A DNA stretch of 64,000 nucleotides from Nonomuraea sp. SYSU D8015 (GTDB taxonomy: Bacteria > Actinomycetota > Actinomycetes > Streptosporangiales > Streptosporangiaceae), in assembly GCF_008065375.1 (NCBI RefSeq), contig NZ_VJYI01000001.1:1394880-1458879 (forward strand), written 5' to 3'. Below are positions 1-8,700 of the stretch, piece by piece. The notes under the pieces are model-generated. The model was not told where the DNA came from, did not search any database, and saw only the letters and a program-made list of their open reading frames with translations. Position numbers and translations under genes: made by a program. The stretch's first letter is position 1, and each line of letters opens with the position of its first letter.

Positions 1-1798
1 GGGGTTCTTCGATCCGGGCCGCCATGACCGGCTTGATCAGTGGGCGGTGGCGGGGGGTGGCGTCGCACATGCGCTGGGCGTCGGCCAGCCACTCCTCGAT
101 CTCCCGGTCACGGGCCGTCTGCTCGGCCTGGACGGTCGTGGCGGCGCTGGGGCAGATGTCGGCGAGCTGGTACGTGAGGCTCTCGCGCTGGAAGCCCGCA
201 CGGGCGAGCTCAGCCGGGTCGTTGCGCGTGTGGACGCCGCACAGCCGCCGCCCGTGGACCAGGAGCACCTGGTCGGGCGTGGTGGCGGCGAACCGGAACC
301 GGTCGTTCCGCCGGATGCCGCAGACGTACTTCTGCTCGGCCGTCAGGTCCGGGTCCTTGTACCCCCCGGTCTCCGAATCCATCTGTGGCTCGCAGTCCTG
401 GGCCGTGGTGACCGGGCCGCGGGACTGGTCGGCCGCGGGCAGGAAGGCCAGCGTCACGAGCGAGGCGAGACCGGCCACGAGCACGTGGTGGCGCAGGCGC
501 TCGGCCGGGGCGGCAGCGTACAGGAGCAGCAGGAGGAGGGCGGAGGCGAGCAGGGCGGCGCAGTACCACAGGGGCGAGATGCCGGTCAGGACGAGTTCGT
601 CGTTCTTGACGAACAGGTCGTCGGGGTACATGCGCAGTGCCCGGTCGGGCGGCCCCCACCATTCGCCGGGAGCGTAGGTGAGCACGCTGCCGGCGCCGAC
701 GGCGGCGGTGAGCGTCAACGCCGACATCGTCACCCGGAGCAGGCGCCGGGTCCGGCGCAGGATCGCGACGAGGACGAGGACGGCGGGGGCGCCGACGCCG
801 ACGATGAGGTCGAAGGCGAGCCACGCGACGGTCGCGGGGTCGCTGCCGTCCTCGCGGATGAAGCGCTCGATCTCACCCCTGGGCCCGAGCCAGAACGGCA
901 TCCCCCGCATGAGGTTGACGGCCGCGGGGAGCAGCGGGAGCACGACCGCCATCGCGGGGAGCGGCCATCGGCGGGCCGGTGCCCGCACGGGCCGGGGCCG
1001 GGGCGCGGGGAGCGGGCTCCCGAGATCGTGCGCGGAACGGGCCTCCCACACCGTCCCGAAGACGCTCAACGTCCCGAGCAGCGAGTAGACCAGCAGCGCG
1101 AGGGGCACTTCGCCCGCCGCCCACATGACCCCGAGCGAGCTGGGCTGGAGAAGGTTCAGCGTCAGCGAGAGGGCCCCTATCCCGACCGTGGTCCTGCTCC
1201 AGCGGGGATCCTTGGCCTGGGCCGCCAAGATCGGCACCATCCACGCCAGCAACGTCAGGTCGGACAGCCTCAAGACGCCCTCCAGCTCGTCGGGGAAGCC
1301 GAGGCCGAACGACACGGTGAGGACGATGCCGTTCGCCAGGGACAGCAGTCCTCCGGCGAGCACGGCCAGCCGCAGCCACCTGGCCACGCGCAGCACCAGG
1401 AAGTACAGCACGACGGTGACCAGGGACAGGAGGTCGCCGGGGATGCCCAGCCACCACTCCCACCATGGGAGGACCCGCACGACGACGGAGTACGCGACGC
1501 TGATGTACAGAACCCGTCGCAGGAGGGTGACGCGCCTGTCCGCGACGGGCGGCGCGCCGCGCACCGGGCCGCGCAGCACCTGCCACCAGGCCCAGCTCCG
1601 CACCGCGGCCACGAGGCCCAGGAGCAGCAGGACCCACCACGAGACGGTGAGCCCGTCGAGCGGTTCCTCCCGCACGAGCGGCCACCAGACGAAATCGATC
1701 GTGCCGGTGGCCAGCGCGACGACGCCGAGGGCGATCGCCGCGATGACATATGCTGCTGCGACGGACGCGGCGATTCTGCCGAAACGGTAGCGAGGCAC
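1..1798 (-). CDS. Large integral membrane protein of unknown function, 3' end beyond the window
   Basis: Reading from a GTG at 1798, the frame stays open for 599 codons to the left edge, so the C-terminus is missing. AGGAG at 1805-1809 lies 6 nt before the GTG and decides the start. The N-terminal two thirds are a series of hydrophobic segments (first one around IAAIALGVVALATG, then WWVLLLLGLVAAV and others to about residue 430) with Trp-rich loops. A soluble, cysteine-containing stretch follows (CEPQMD, YVCGIRRNDRF, RRLCGVHTRND, ADICPSA) and is probably extracytoplasmic. I recognise no family. Other frames here give Arg/Pro- or Gly/His-rich translations typical of shadows. The next gene on the same strand (acyl-CoA ligase) stops 55 bp upstream. 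Confidence 0.8.
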   Translation of the reverse strand, partial: MPRYRFGRIAASVAAAYVIAAIALGVVALATGTIDFVWWPLVREEPLDGLTVSWWVLLLLGLVAAVRSWAWWQVLRGPVRGAPPVADRRVTLLRRVLYISVAYSVVVRVLPWWEWWLGIPGDLLSLVTVVLYFLVLRVARWLRLAVLAGGLLSLANGIVLTVSFGLGFPDELEGVLRLSDLTLLAWMVPILAAQAKDPRWSRTTVGIGALSLTLNLLQPSSLGVMWAAGEVPLALLVYSLLGTLSVFGTVWEARSAHDLGSPLPAPRPRPVRAPARRWPLPAMAVVLPLLPAAVNLMRGMPFWLGPRGEIERFIREDGSDPATVAWLAFDLIVGVGAPAVLVLVAILRRTRRLLRVTMSALTLTAAVGAGSVLTYAPGEWWGPPDRALRMYPDDLFVKNDELVLTGISPLWYCAALLASALLLLLLYAAAPAERLRHHVLVAGLASLVTLAFLPAADQSRGPVTTAQDCEPQMDSETGGYKDPDLTAEQKYVCGIRRNDRFRFAATTPDQVLLVHGRRLCGVHTRNDPAELARAGFQRESLTYQLADICPSAATTVQAEQTARDREIEEWLADAQRMCDATPRHRPLIKPVMAARIEEP

Positions 1799-1853
1799 GA
1801 GGCACTCCTGGGGGGGTTGGAGCGCCAACTGTAGCGAGCCGCCGAAAAGTTGA

Positions 1854-3518
1854 TCAAGCGTTTCCGAGGATCTCCCGGCGCAGGCGGGTCTTGAGGATCT
1901 TGCCGCCGGGGTTGCGGGGCAGCTCGTCCTCGCGGAACCAGACATGGACGGGGATCTTGAACTTGGCGATCCGGCCGGCCAGGAACGCCTGGAGCTCCTC
2001 CGGTGTGACCGATCTGCCCGAGGTCAGGCGGATGACCGCGCCCACCTCCTCGCCCAGCTCGTCGTGCGGCACCCCGATGACGGCCGCGTCGTCGACCGCC
2101 GGGTGCTCGAACAGCGCCGCCTCCACCTCGGCGCAGTAGACGTTCTCGCCGGCCCTGATCACCATGTCCTTGGCCCGGTCCACGATGTAGACGAAGCCCT
2201 CCTCGTCGATCTTGGCCAGGTCGCCGGTGTGCACCCAGCCGTCGACGAAGGTCTCCGCCGTCGCCTCGGGCCTGTTCCAGTAGCCCAGGATGACGTTGGG
2301 GCCGCGGACGCACAGCTCGCCCACCTCGCCGGGCGGCAGCTCGCCGCCCATGGGGTCCACCACGCGCACGTCCACCACGGGCGAGGGCAGGCCGATGCTG
2401 TCGGGCCTGGCATGGTAGTCGGCGCCGCCGTTGCCGACGGCGAGGCCCGTCGTCTCGGTCATGCCGTAACCGTTGGAGGGCGCGCGGTCGGGGAGGTTCT
2501 CAGTGATGCGCTCCAGCAGCTTGGGCGGGGCGGGGGCGCCGCCGTAGCCGAGTGTGGTCAGGGACGACAGGTCGTACTTGCCGAAGTCCGGGTGGGACAT
2601 GAGCTGCCAGGCGTTGGTCGGCACGCCGATCATGGCGGTGACCTTCTCCCGCTCGATCAGGCGCAACGCCTGCTCGGGGTCCCATTTGTACATGAGCACC
2701 AGGCCGCCGCCGGTGAACATCATCGTGGTCATGGCCGAGAAGCAGCCCGTGACGTGGAACAGCGGCACGGTCAGCAGCGTGATCCGTCGGGTTCCGGCCG
2801 CCGCGGCGAGGTCCTTGCCCGACATCGCGACCGCGCGCATCAGCCCGTAGGCCACGGTCATGGGAGCCTGGCCCAGGTTGCGGTGGCTGCCCAGCGCACC
2901 CTTGGGGTTGCCGGTCGTTCCGGAGGTGTAGAAGATCGTGGCCGGGTCCTCGGGTGACAGTTCGACGTCGGGGAGCTTCACGTCGGCCGCGACCTCACCC
3001 ATGACCTCGTCGAACGCACGCGCCCCCGCCGGGGCGTCGCCCCTGGTGACGATCATCGGCACGCCCGTGGAGGCCAGCCGCGCGGCCCGCTCGCCGTCCG
3101 CGATCAGCACCTTCGCGCCGGAGTCGCGTACGCCGTAGGCCAGCTCGGCCTCCGTCCACCAGGCGTTGAGCGGGACGGCCACGGCCCCGGCCGTCAGTGC
3201 CGCCGAGAACGAGACCACCCATTCCGGGAAGTTGCGCATGGCCACGGCCACCCGGTCGCCCTTGCGCACGCCGTACTCGTCGATCAGGCGATGGGCCAGC
3301 GTGGCGGCGCGGCGGAAGTGGTCCTCGAACGTGAGGTGCTCGTCCTCGTACACGAGGAAGACCTTCTCGCCGTGGAACCTGCTCGTCTCCAGCAGCGCGC
3401 GGAAATGGGCGGGCGCGTGCTTCCATGTGCGTACCCCGGTGTCGCCGATCTCCTCCATCTCGAAGAGCTGGCCGGGGCCGGTGAGCTGGGCCTGGACCTG
3501 GGCGTGCGTAAGCGACAT
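1854..3518 (-). CDS. Acyl-CoA ligase (long-chain fatty acid CoA ligase type, ANL superfamily)
   Basis: A 554-aa cytoplasmic adenylate-forming enzyme expected to activate a carboxylic or fatty acid to its acyl-CoA through an acyl-AMP. The P-loop-like motif FYTSGTTGNPKG, the NGYGMTETTG motif, YWNRPEATAETF, the hinge WVHTGDLAKIDEEGFVYIVDR and the C-terminal lysine motif PRNPGGKILKTRLR are all present, so the enzyme looks intact. I chose the ATG at 3518 (MSLTHAQ), which has GGGGAG about 10 nt upstream. A TTG further up (3560) would put the start inside the palindromes at 3552-3583. The substrate cannot be read from sequence. The gene stands alone, and its operators suggest control by a TetR-type acyl-CoA-responsive regulator encoded elsewhere. 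Confidence 0.9.
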   Translation of the reverse strand: MSLTHAQVQAQLTGPGQLFEMEEIGDTGVRTWKHAPAHFRALLETSRFHGEKVFLVYEDEHLTFEDHFRRAATLAHRLIDEYGVRKGDRVAVAMRNFPEWVVSFSAALTAGAVAVPLNAWWTEAELAYGVRDSGAKVLIADGERAARLASTGVPMIVTRGDAPAGARAFDEVMGEVAADVKLPDVELSPEDPATIFYTSGTTGNPKGALGSHRNLGQAPMTVAYGLMRAVAMSGKDLAAAAGTRRITLLTVPLFHVTGCFSAMTTMMFTGGGLVLMYKWDPEQALRLIEREKVTAMIGVPTNAWQLMSHPDFGKYDLSSLTTLGYGGAPAPPKLLERITENLPDRAPSNGYGMTETTGLAVGNGGADYHARPDSIGLPSPVVDVRVVDPMGGELPPGEVGELCVRGPNVILGYWNRPEATAETFVDGWVHTGDLAKIDEEGFVYIVDRAKDMVIRAGENVYCAEVEAALFEHPAVDDAAVIGVPHDELGEEVGAVIRLTSGRSVTPEELQAFLAGRIAKFKIPVHVWFREDELPRNPGGKILKTRLRREILGNA

Positions 3519-3551
3519 CTGCAGAACGCTCCCCACGGGTGGACGATTATT

Positions 3552-3583
3552 CTGTGACAAATCACAGTACCGACCGGTAGGTA
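3552..3583. promoter_or_regulatory. Two adjacent palindromic operators upstream of the acyl-CoA ligase
   Basis: CTGTGACAAATCACAG (3552-3567) has perfect 6-bp arms around 4 nt. TACCGACCGGTAGGTA (3568-3583) directly abuts it and is palindromic except for one base pair. The second resembles TetR-family operators found before fatty-acid genes. The first is Crp-like in its arms but has N4 rather than N6. Both lie 34-65 bp upstream of the chosen start. The regulators are inferred. Confidence 0.55.
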
Positions 3584-3679
3584 TGCCGCGCTAGGGCTTC
3601 CCGTCCTGTGAAAATTTCATAACTGGTCCGATAGTTTCATGCTCCCAACTGCTGCTTTAAGGGCCGCCCAGGATCGGCA

Positions 3680-3708
3680 TTGACCCTCCACTTGCATGTC
3701 AATACCGT
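3680..3708 (+). promoter_or_regulatory. Probable promoter of the xylanase gene
   Basis: TTGACC at 3680-3685 and TACCGT at 3703-3708 are separated by 17 nt, a fair sigma-70-type match 60 nt before the xylanase start. No other gene could use it. Confidence 0.45.
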
Positions 3709-3731
3709 CTGCGGTGCGATCCAAGAGGGAT

Positions 3732-3742
3732 CGAAACTTTCG
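3732..3742. promoter_or_regulatory. CGAAA-N-TTTCG inverted repeat, xylanase operator
   Basis: CGAAACTTTCG lies between the predicted transcription start and the ribosome binding site of the GH10 gene. CGAAA-type boxes of this form are described upstream of Streptomyces xylanase genes, where they bind a repressor. The position just downstream of the promoter suits a roadblock repressor. Confidence 0.5.
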
Positions 3743-3768
3743 GATCGAGTGCCTGCCTCCGGAGGTAG

Positions 3769-5430
3769 ATGTTCGTGCTTTCGTCCTCGCTCGCCAGAGT
3801 CCTCACCGTGGTGGGGACGCTCTTGGCCTTCCTCCTGCCCGCCACGTCGGCCGACGCGTCATCGCCCCTGCGCACGCACGCGGCCGCCCGCGGCAAGTTC
3901 ATCGGTGCGGCGCTCGCCACCGGCCCGCTCGCCAACGAGAGCGCCTACCGCACCATCGCGGCGACCGAGTTCAACCAGATCACCGCCGAGAACGCGATGA
4001 AGTGGGACGCCACCGAGCCCAACCAGAACCAGTTCAACTTCTCCGGCGCCGACGCCATCGTCAACTTTGCCACCCAGAACAACCAAGAGGTCCACGGCCA
4101 CACGCTGGTGTGGCACAGCCAGACTCCGGGCTGGGTGCAGGGCCTGAGCGCCAGCGCGATGCGCTCGGCCATGCAGAACCACATCAGCCGGGTCGTCGGC
4201 CGCTACGCCGACAACGCGGCCGTGGTCTCGTGGGACGTGGTGAACGAGGTCTTCGACGACAACGGCGGCATGCGCACCTCGTTCTGGTACAACACGCTCG
4301 GCCAGAGCTTCATCGCCGACGCCTTCCGCGCCGCCCGCGCCGCCGACTCCAACGCCCGGCTGTGCATCAACGACTACAACGTCGAGGGGATCAACGCCAA
4401 GAGCACCGCGATGTACAACCTGGTCCGGTCGCTGCGGCAGCAGGGCGTGCCGGTCGACTGCGTCGGCTTCCAGGGGCACCTCGCCATCCAGTACGGCTTC
4501 CCCAACGACATCCAGCAGAACCTGCAGCGCTTCGCCGACCTCGGCGTCCAGGTCCGCATCACCGAACTGGACGTGCGCATGCAGATGCCCAGGGACGCGA
4601 GCAAGGACGCCACGCAGGCCACCTACTACCGCAACGTCGTCAACGCCTGCCTGGCCGTGACCGCCTGCGCAGGAGTCACGATCTGGGGCTTCACCGACAA
4701 GCACTCGTGGGTGCCGGACACCTTCCAGGGTCAGGGCGCCGCGCTGATCTACGACCAGAACTACCAGCCGAAGCCGTCGTACAACGCCGTGCACGACGCG
4801 CTCGCCGGCGGCACGACCACCGACAACACGCCGCCGACCACGCCCGGCACGCCCGTGACCGGCACCGTCACCTCCAACTCCGCCTCCGTGACGTGGCCCG
4901 CCTCCACCGACACGGGCGGCAGCGGGCTGGCCGGATACAACGTCTACCGCGAGCAGGGCGCCACCGACCCGCTGCTCGGCCAGAGCACCACGAACTCGAT
5001 CACGCTCACCGGCCTGACCCCCAACACCCAGTACCAGGTGTACGTGCGAGCGCGTGACGGGGCGGGCAACTTGTCCGGCAACTCGCCGACGGTGGCGTTC
5101 ACGACGCAGTCGGGGCCGGGCGGCGGCCCGTGCACCGCGACCGGCACCGTGCAGAACCAGTGGAGCACCGGGTACGTGGTGCAGCCGGTGACCGTCACCA
5201 ACACCGGCACCTCCGCCATCAGCGGCTGGACCGTCACGTTCACCCTGCCCGCCGGCCACCAGCTGACCGGCTCGTGGAACGCCTCGGTGTCGGTGAGCGG
5301 GCAGACCGTCACCGCCAGGAACGCGGGATACAACGGCAACCTGGCCCCGAACGCCAGCACCAGCTTCGGGTTCCAGGTCAGCCGGCCGAACGGGAACACT
5401 CAGACGCCGTCCGGGTACACGTGCGCCTGA
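3769..5430 (+). CDS. Secreted GH10 endo-1,4-beta-xylanase with FN3 and CBM2 domains
   Basis: A 553-aa exported enzyme. It has a Sec signal peptide (residues 1 to about 29, ending in ATSADA). The GH10 barrel runs from about 35 to 345, with acid/base Glu in WDVVNEV (about E160) and nucleophile Glu in ITELDVRM (about E266), plus the HGHTLVWHSQTP signature. A fibronectin type III domain follows (about 352-445), then a family 2 carbohydrate-binding module (about 455-553) bounded by Cys near both ends and carrying Trp-rich strands. It would cut the xylan backbone outside the cell while held on crystalline polysaccharide. GGAGG at 3761-3765 precedes the ATG by 3 nt. The third codon is a GTG with better spacing, so the start could be 3775. 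It is a single gene with its own promoter, operator and terminator. Confidence 0.95.
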   Translation: MFVLSSSLARVLTVVGTLLAFLLPATSADASSPLRTHAAARGKFIGAALATGPLANESAYRTIAATEFNQITAENAMKWDATEPNQNQFNFSGADAIVNFATQNNQEVHGHTLVWHSQTPGWVQGLSASAMRSAMQNHISRVVGRYADNAAVVSWDVVNEVFDDNGGMRTSFWYNTLGQSFIADAFRAARAADSNARLCINDYNVEGINAKSTAMYNLVRSLRQQGVPVDCVGFQGHLAIQYGFPNDIQQNLQRFADLGVQVRITELDVRMQMPRDASKDATQATYYRNVVNACLAVTACAGVTIWGFTDKHSWVPDTFQGQGAALIYDQNYQPKPSYNAVHDALAGGTTTDNTPPTTPGTPVTGTVTSNSASVTWPASTDTGGSGLAGYNVYREQGATDPLLGQSTTNSITLTGLTPNTQYQVYVRARDGAGNLSGNSPTVAFTTQSGPGGGPCTATGTVQNQWSTGYVVQPVTVTNTGTSAISGWTVTFTLPAGHQLTGSWNASVSVSGQTVTARNAGYNGNLAPNASTSFGFQVSRPNGNTQTPSGYTCA

Positions 5431-5439
5431 GCGTTCCGC

Positions 5440-5476
5440 GAATCCCCTGGACGCCCTCCTGCCGCCCAGGGGATTC
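5440..5476 (+). terminator. Hairpin downstream of the xylanase
   Basis: GAATCCCCTGG (5440-5450) and CCAGGGGATTC (5466-5476) form a perfect 11-bp stem nine bases after the xylanase stop, followed by a short T-containing tail. Confidence 0.7.
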
Positions 5477-5759
5477 TTCCCGCCGAAGACATTGACAGGT
5501 GAACCGTCGAGGCCTGTCGTCCGCCGTAGGAGATGAACGGCATGAACGAATGGGATTCCACCTCGTAGGCGGGCAAGAGGGGTACTTCGCCGCGCGCGAG
5601 ACCCCGCCCTCCTGAGGATCCGCCCGCACGCCACGGTCGTCCGGCGGCCAGCCGGAAGTCGCGAGGGCAAGCCCTCCCTCAGGATGGGTGCAGTTGACGT
5701 TCGTGCCCTGGCAGTCGAACCGTTACCTGAACCTGTTCTTCCGGGTCTAGCCGCCGGGC
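5477..5759. other. Intergenic region without a supportable gene
   Basis: About 280 bp between the xylanase and RHS terminators. It holds a small hairpin (GAGGGCAAGCCCTC near 5663-5676) and a short plus-strand frame ending in a TAG at about 5750 that reads like a protein C-terminus (FVPWQSNRYLNLFFRV). That frame could be a gene relic, but nothing upstream supports it. Confidence 0.4.
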
Positions 5760-5788
5760 GGCCCCGCCCAGGAGGCCTGGGCGGGGCC
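5760..5788 (-). terminator. Strong hairpin terminator of the RHS gene
   Basis: GGCCCCGCCCAGG (5760-5772) and CCTGGGCGGGGCC (5776-5788) form a perfect 13-bp stem with a 3-nt loop, 8 bp beyond the RHS stop codon. Confidence 0.75.
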
Positions 5789-5796
5789 GCGCCGGG

Positions 5797-8700
5797 TCAG
5801 TACGGTCGCTGCAGGTGGCGGCCGAGCGACGGGTCGTACAGGCGGTCCGACACCAGGACCGTCCCGTCCAGGGTGGTCGGGTGGAACGCGCCTCCCAGCC
5901 AGCCGTAGCGGCGTGGCTGGGAGGGCACGCCGAACTCGTCGTAGCCGATCACGGTGGCCAGGCCGCCGTCGAGTTCCAGCTCGGTGCCCACGTGCCCGTC
6001 GACGGTGAGCAGCTGGACGCGCACCGATCCGGTCGCGCCCGTGAGCGCGGCCAGGTCGCCGCCGGCACCGGCCACATGACGGACGACCGCGCCGTTCCCG
6101 GCGGTCCAGGAGGGCCGGTCGCCGTCGGAGCCGTAATGGTGGACGGTGACCGCACCCGTCTCGTCGGTCTCCGACCGGATCCGGCCCGCCGGGTCGCGCG
6201 TCCACCGCAGGCGCCGCTCGCCCGAGGTCTGCTCGGCCGGCAGGCCGTCGGCGAAGTAGCCGACGGTGCGCCCGCCCGGCAGCGAGGTGGTGCGGCCCGC
6301 CGCGTCGTAGCCGTAGCCGTCACCGGTCAGCCTGCCGTCGGCGGTGTAGGCGTACGTCGTGATGCTCGCGGCGGAGTCGTCGGCCACCGGGCAGTCCTCC
6401 TCCGATGCCTGCACCGCCAGCCGGACCCGGTTGCCCGCGCCGTCGTGGTCGTAGCGGCGCAGCGTGCACAGCGGGAAGCCCAGCTCCAGCGCCGAGGCGA
6501 GCTGGCCCGCCTTGTCGTAGCCGAGCTGCCGCTCGGTCATGGTGTCGGTGCGCAGGTGCAGGAGCACCTGGCCGTGGGCGTTCCGGCCGACCTGGTCGAT
6601 CATCAGCGGGCCCTCGAGCCCGTCCCGGGTGTGGATCCGGGCGTAGATCTGCCCCCGCTCGTCGTAGGCGGTCTGCGTGTGCAGCCCGCCAGGCAGGTCG
6701 GCGGCGACCTGGCGGCCCTCGGCGTCGTAGCGGGCGGTGAAGGTGCCCGCGACCGAGTCGGTGACCGAGGTGGGCAGGCCGCGCGGCTCGGCCGCGTGGT
6801 CGTAGGCGTAGACCCTGGTGGACGGGGCCGAGTCCGTGACCTTGACCGGGCGGTCCAGGTCGTCGTACTCGGTGCGGGTCTGGCCGCCGTCCGCGTCGGT
6901 GTGGGAGATGACCCTGCCGAGGCGGTCGTAGGCCGTCACGATCTTCTCCGCGCCGCGCCACCGCTCGGTGGGCCGGCCGGTGGCCGGGCTGTAGCCGATG
7001 CCGATCTCGGCCTCCCCGCCGGACTTGGTGGCGATGGGCCGGCCGGCCTGGTCACGCCTGATCGTGGTGACCGTGCCGCCCTCGGTCACCGTGTGCGGCC
7101 GGCCGGAGGCGGTGTCGTAGGTGTACGTGCGGCCGCCTTCCTGGCACACCAGGCCCGCCCACTCGGGGCGTCCGCCGCACGGGGCGCCGCCGGTCGCCGT
7201 GTAGAGGACGGGAGCGGGGGTCTCGGCGGAGACCGTCCGGCCGCCGGGGTCGCGGACCGTCCTGAGCCGCCGGCCGGTGGCCCAGTCGTAGGCGATGGCG
7301 GTGGTCCTGACGTCCACGGCGGGCCTGGACTCGCGGCCGACGATCACGGCGCCGGCCTTGACGGTCGTCGGCAGGTCGCGGGCGGTCGCGGAGGCGGGCC
7401 GGCCCTCGTCGTACGCGCTGACGGTGCGGGTCCTGGCGCCGATGGCGTACCCGGCGGGCAGCTCGTCCACGTCCGACTCCAGGTTGACGATGTGGACCGG
7501 GCTCAGCTCCTCCACCTTGCGGCGGCCGGAGGGGTCGTAGACGGAGCGGGTGGACAACAGCTCGGCGCGCTCCTCCGGGCTGTAGCCGGTGATGGCCAGC
7601 TCGACGAGCCGGTAGTCGGTCTCGGGGCGTTGCGACAACTCCCTGTTCGAGGCGGTGAGCACCCGCACCGCGTGGCCGAACCGGTCGTAGTCGGCGGCGG
7701 ACAGGTGCCCGCCGGGGGTCAGCACGTTGATCGCTCGCCCGGATCCGTCCAGGTACGTGACGGTTGGGCGGGTCGTGGAGCCAGGCGGGTGGACCGCCGT
7801 GGCCGTCGCGGGCGCCGCGGCCTGGCCCCAGGCGGCCACGTCCTTGGCCGTCATGTCCGCCGGGCCGCCGCCCGCCCTGGTGAGGGGCACGCCGTAGCCG
7901 ATCGTGGTCTTCGCCTCGCCGGCGACCTGGTCGGCGGTGCCGGGCTTGAGCGTGGCGCGGGTGACGGAGCGCAGGCGGCCGTCGGCCTCGTAGGCGAAGG
8001 TCCACGGCAGCTCGCCGGGCGGGGTGAGCGTGGTGACGCGGCCTGCGGAGTCGTAGCCGTAGAGCGTCTTCAGCGGCGGGCTGATCCGCGGGTCCCACGC
8101 TTCGGCGAGCCGGCCCGCCGCGTCGTAGCCGTACTGGGCGATCACCGCTCCCTTGAGCGAGACGGTGGCCAGGCGTCCGGTGGCGTCGTAGCCGAGGTCG
8201 AGCGTGTGGCCCGACCGGGTGATCGACTTGAGGCGGCCGGACTCGTAGACGTGGCCGGCGGGGACGTACACGTCGCCCTGCTTGGTGAAGGAGGTGACCT
8301 CGCCGCGGGCGTCGGTCAGCGTGTACGTGCCGGTGAGGGTCAGGTCCTCGGCACCCGGCTCCGGCTTCCAGCCGTCCCCGGCCCTGGTGAACTGCACCGG
8401 CGTGCCGTCGGCGCGGGTCAGCTCGACCGAGTTGGGCGAGGTCTCCTTGAGCAGGGCCAGCGCGGGCGACCACGCGCCGCCGGGGTCGCGCGAGGAGGCC
8501 GTGCGGGTGAGCGTCAGGTCGTAGGCCCCGCCCGCCGTGGCCCGCAGGCGGTAGTCGCCGGTGAGCAGGTTCAGCGTGCCGGGGCCGACCTCACTGGTGG
8601 CGGCCCGGGTGGCGCGGCGGTCCACGACGACCTCGGCCGGCCGGGACTCCGCCGAGGCCCCGGACGAGCCCGAGACGAGCGCGCGCACCTGGACCGCGGC

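Noticed and set aside
47..1834. Long open frame on the plus strand over the first gene
   Set aside because: Its translation is Gly/His/Arg/Gln-rich without hydrophobic pattern, the usual antisense shadow of G+C-rich genes. The minus frame from 1798 gives a coherent membrane protein with a ribosome binding site.
5680..5752. Short plus-strand frame ending FVPWQSNRYLNLFFRV
   Set aside because: Reads like a protein C-terminus, but only about 20 convincing residues exist and nothing upstream supports a gene. It is mentioned in the intergenic entry only.
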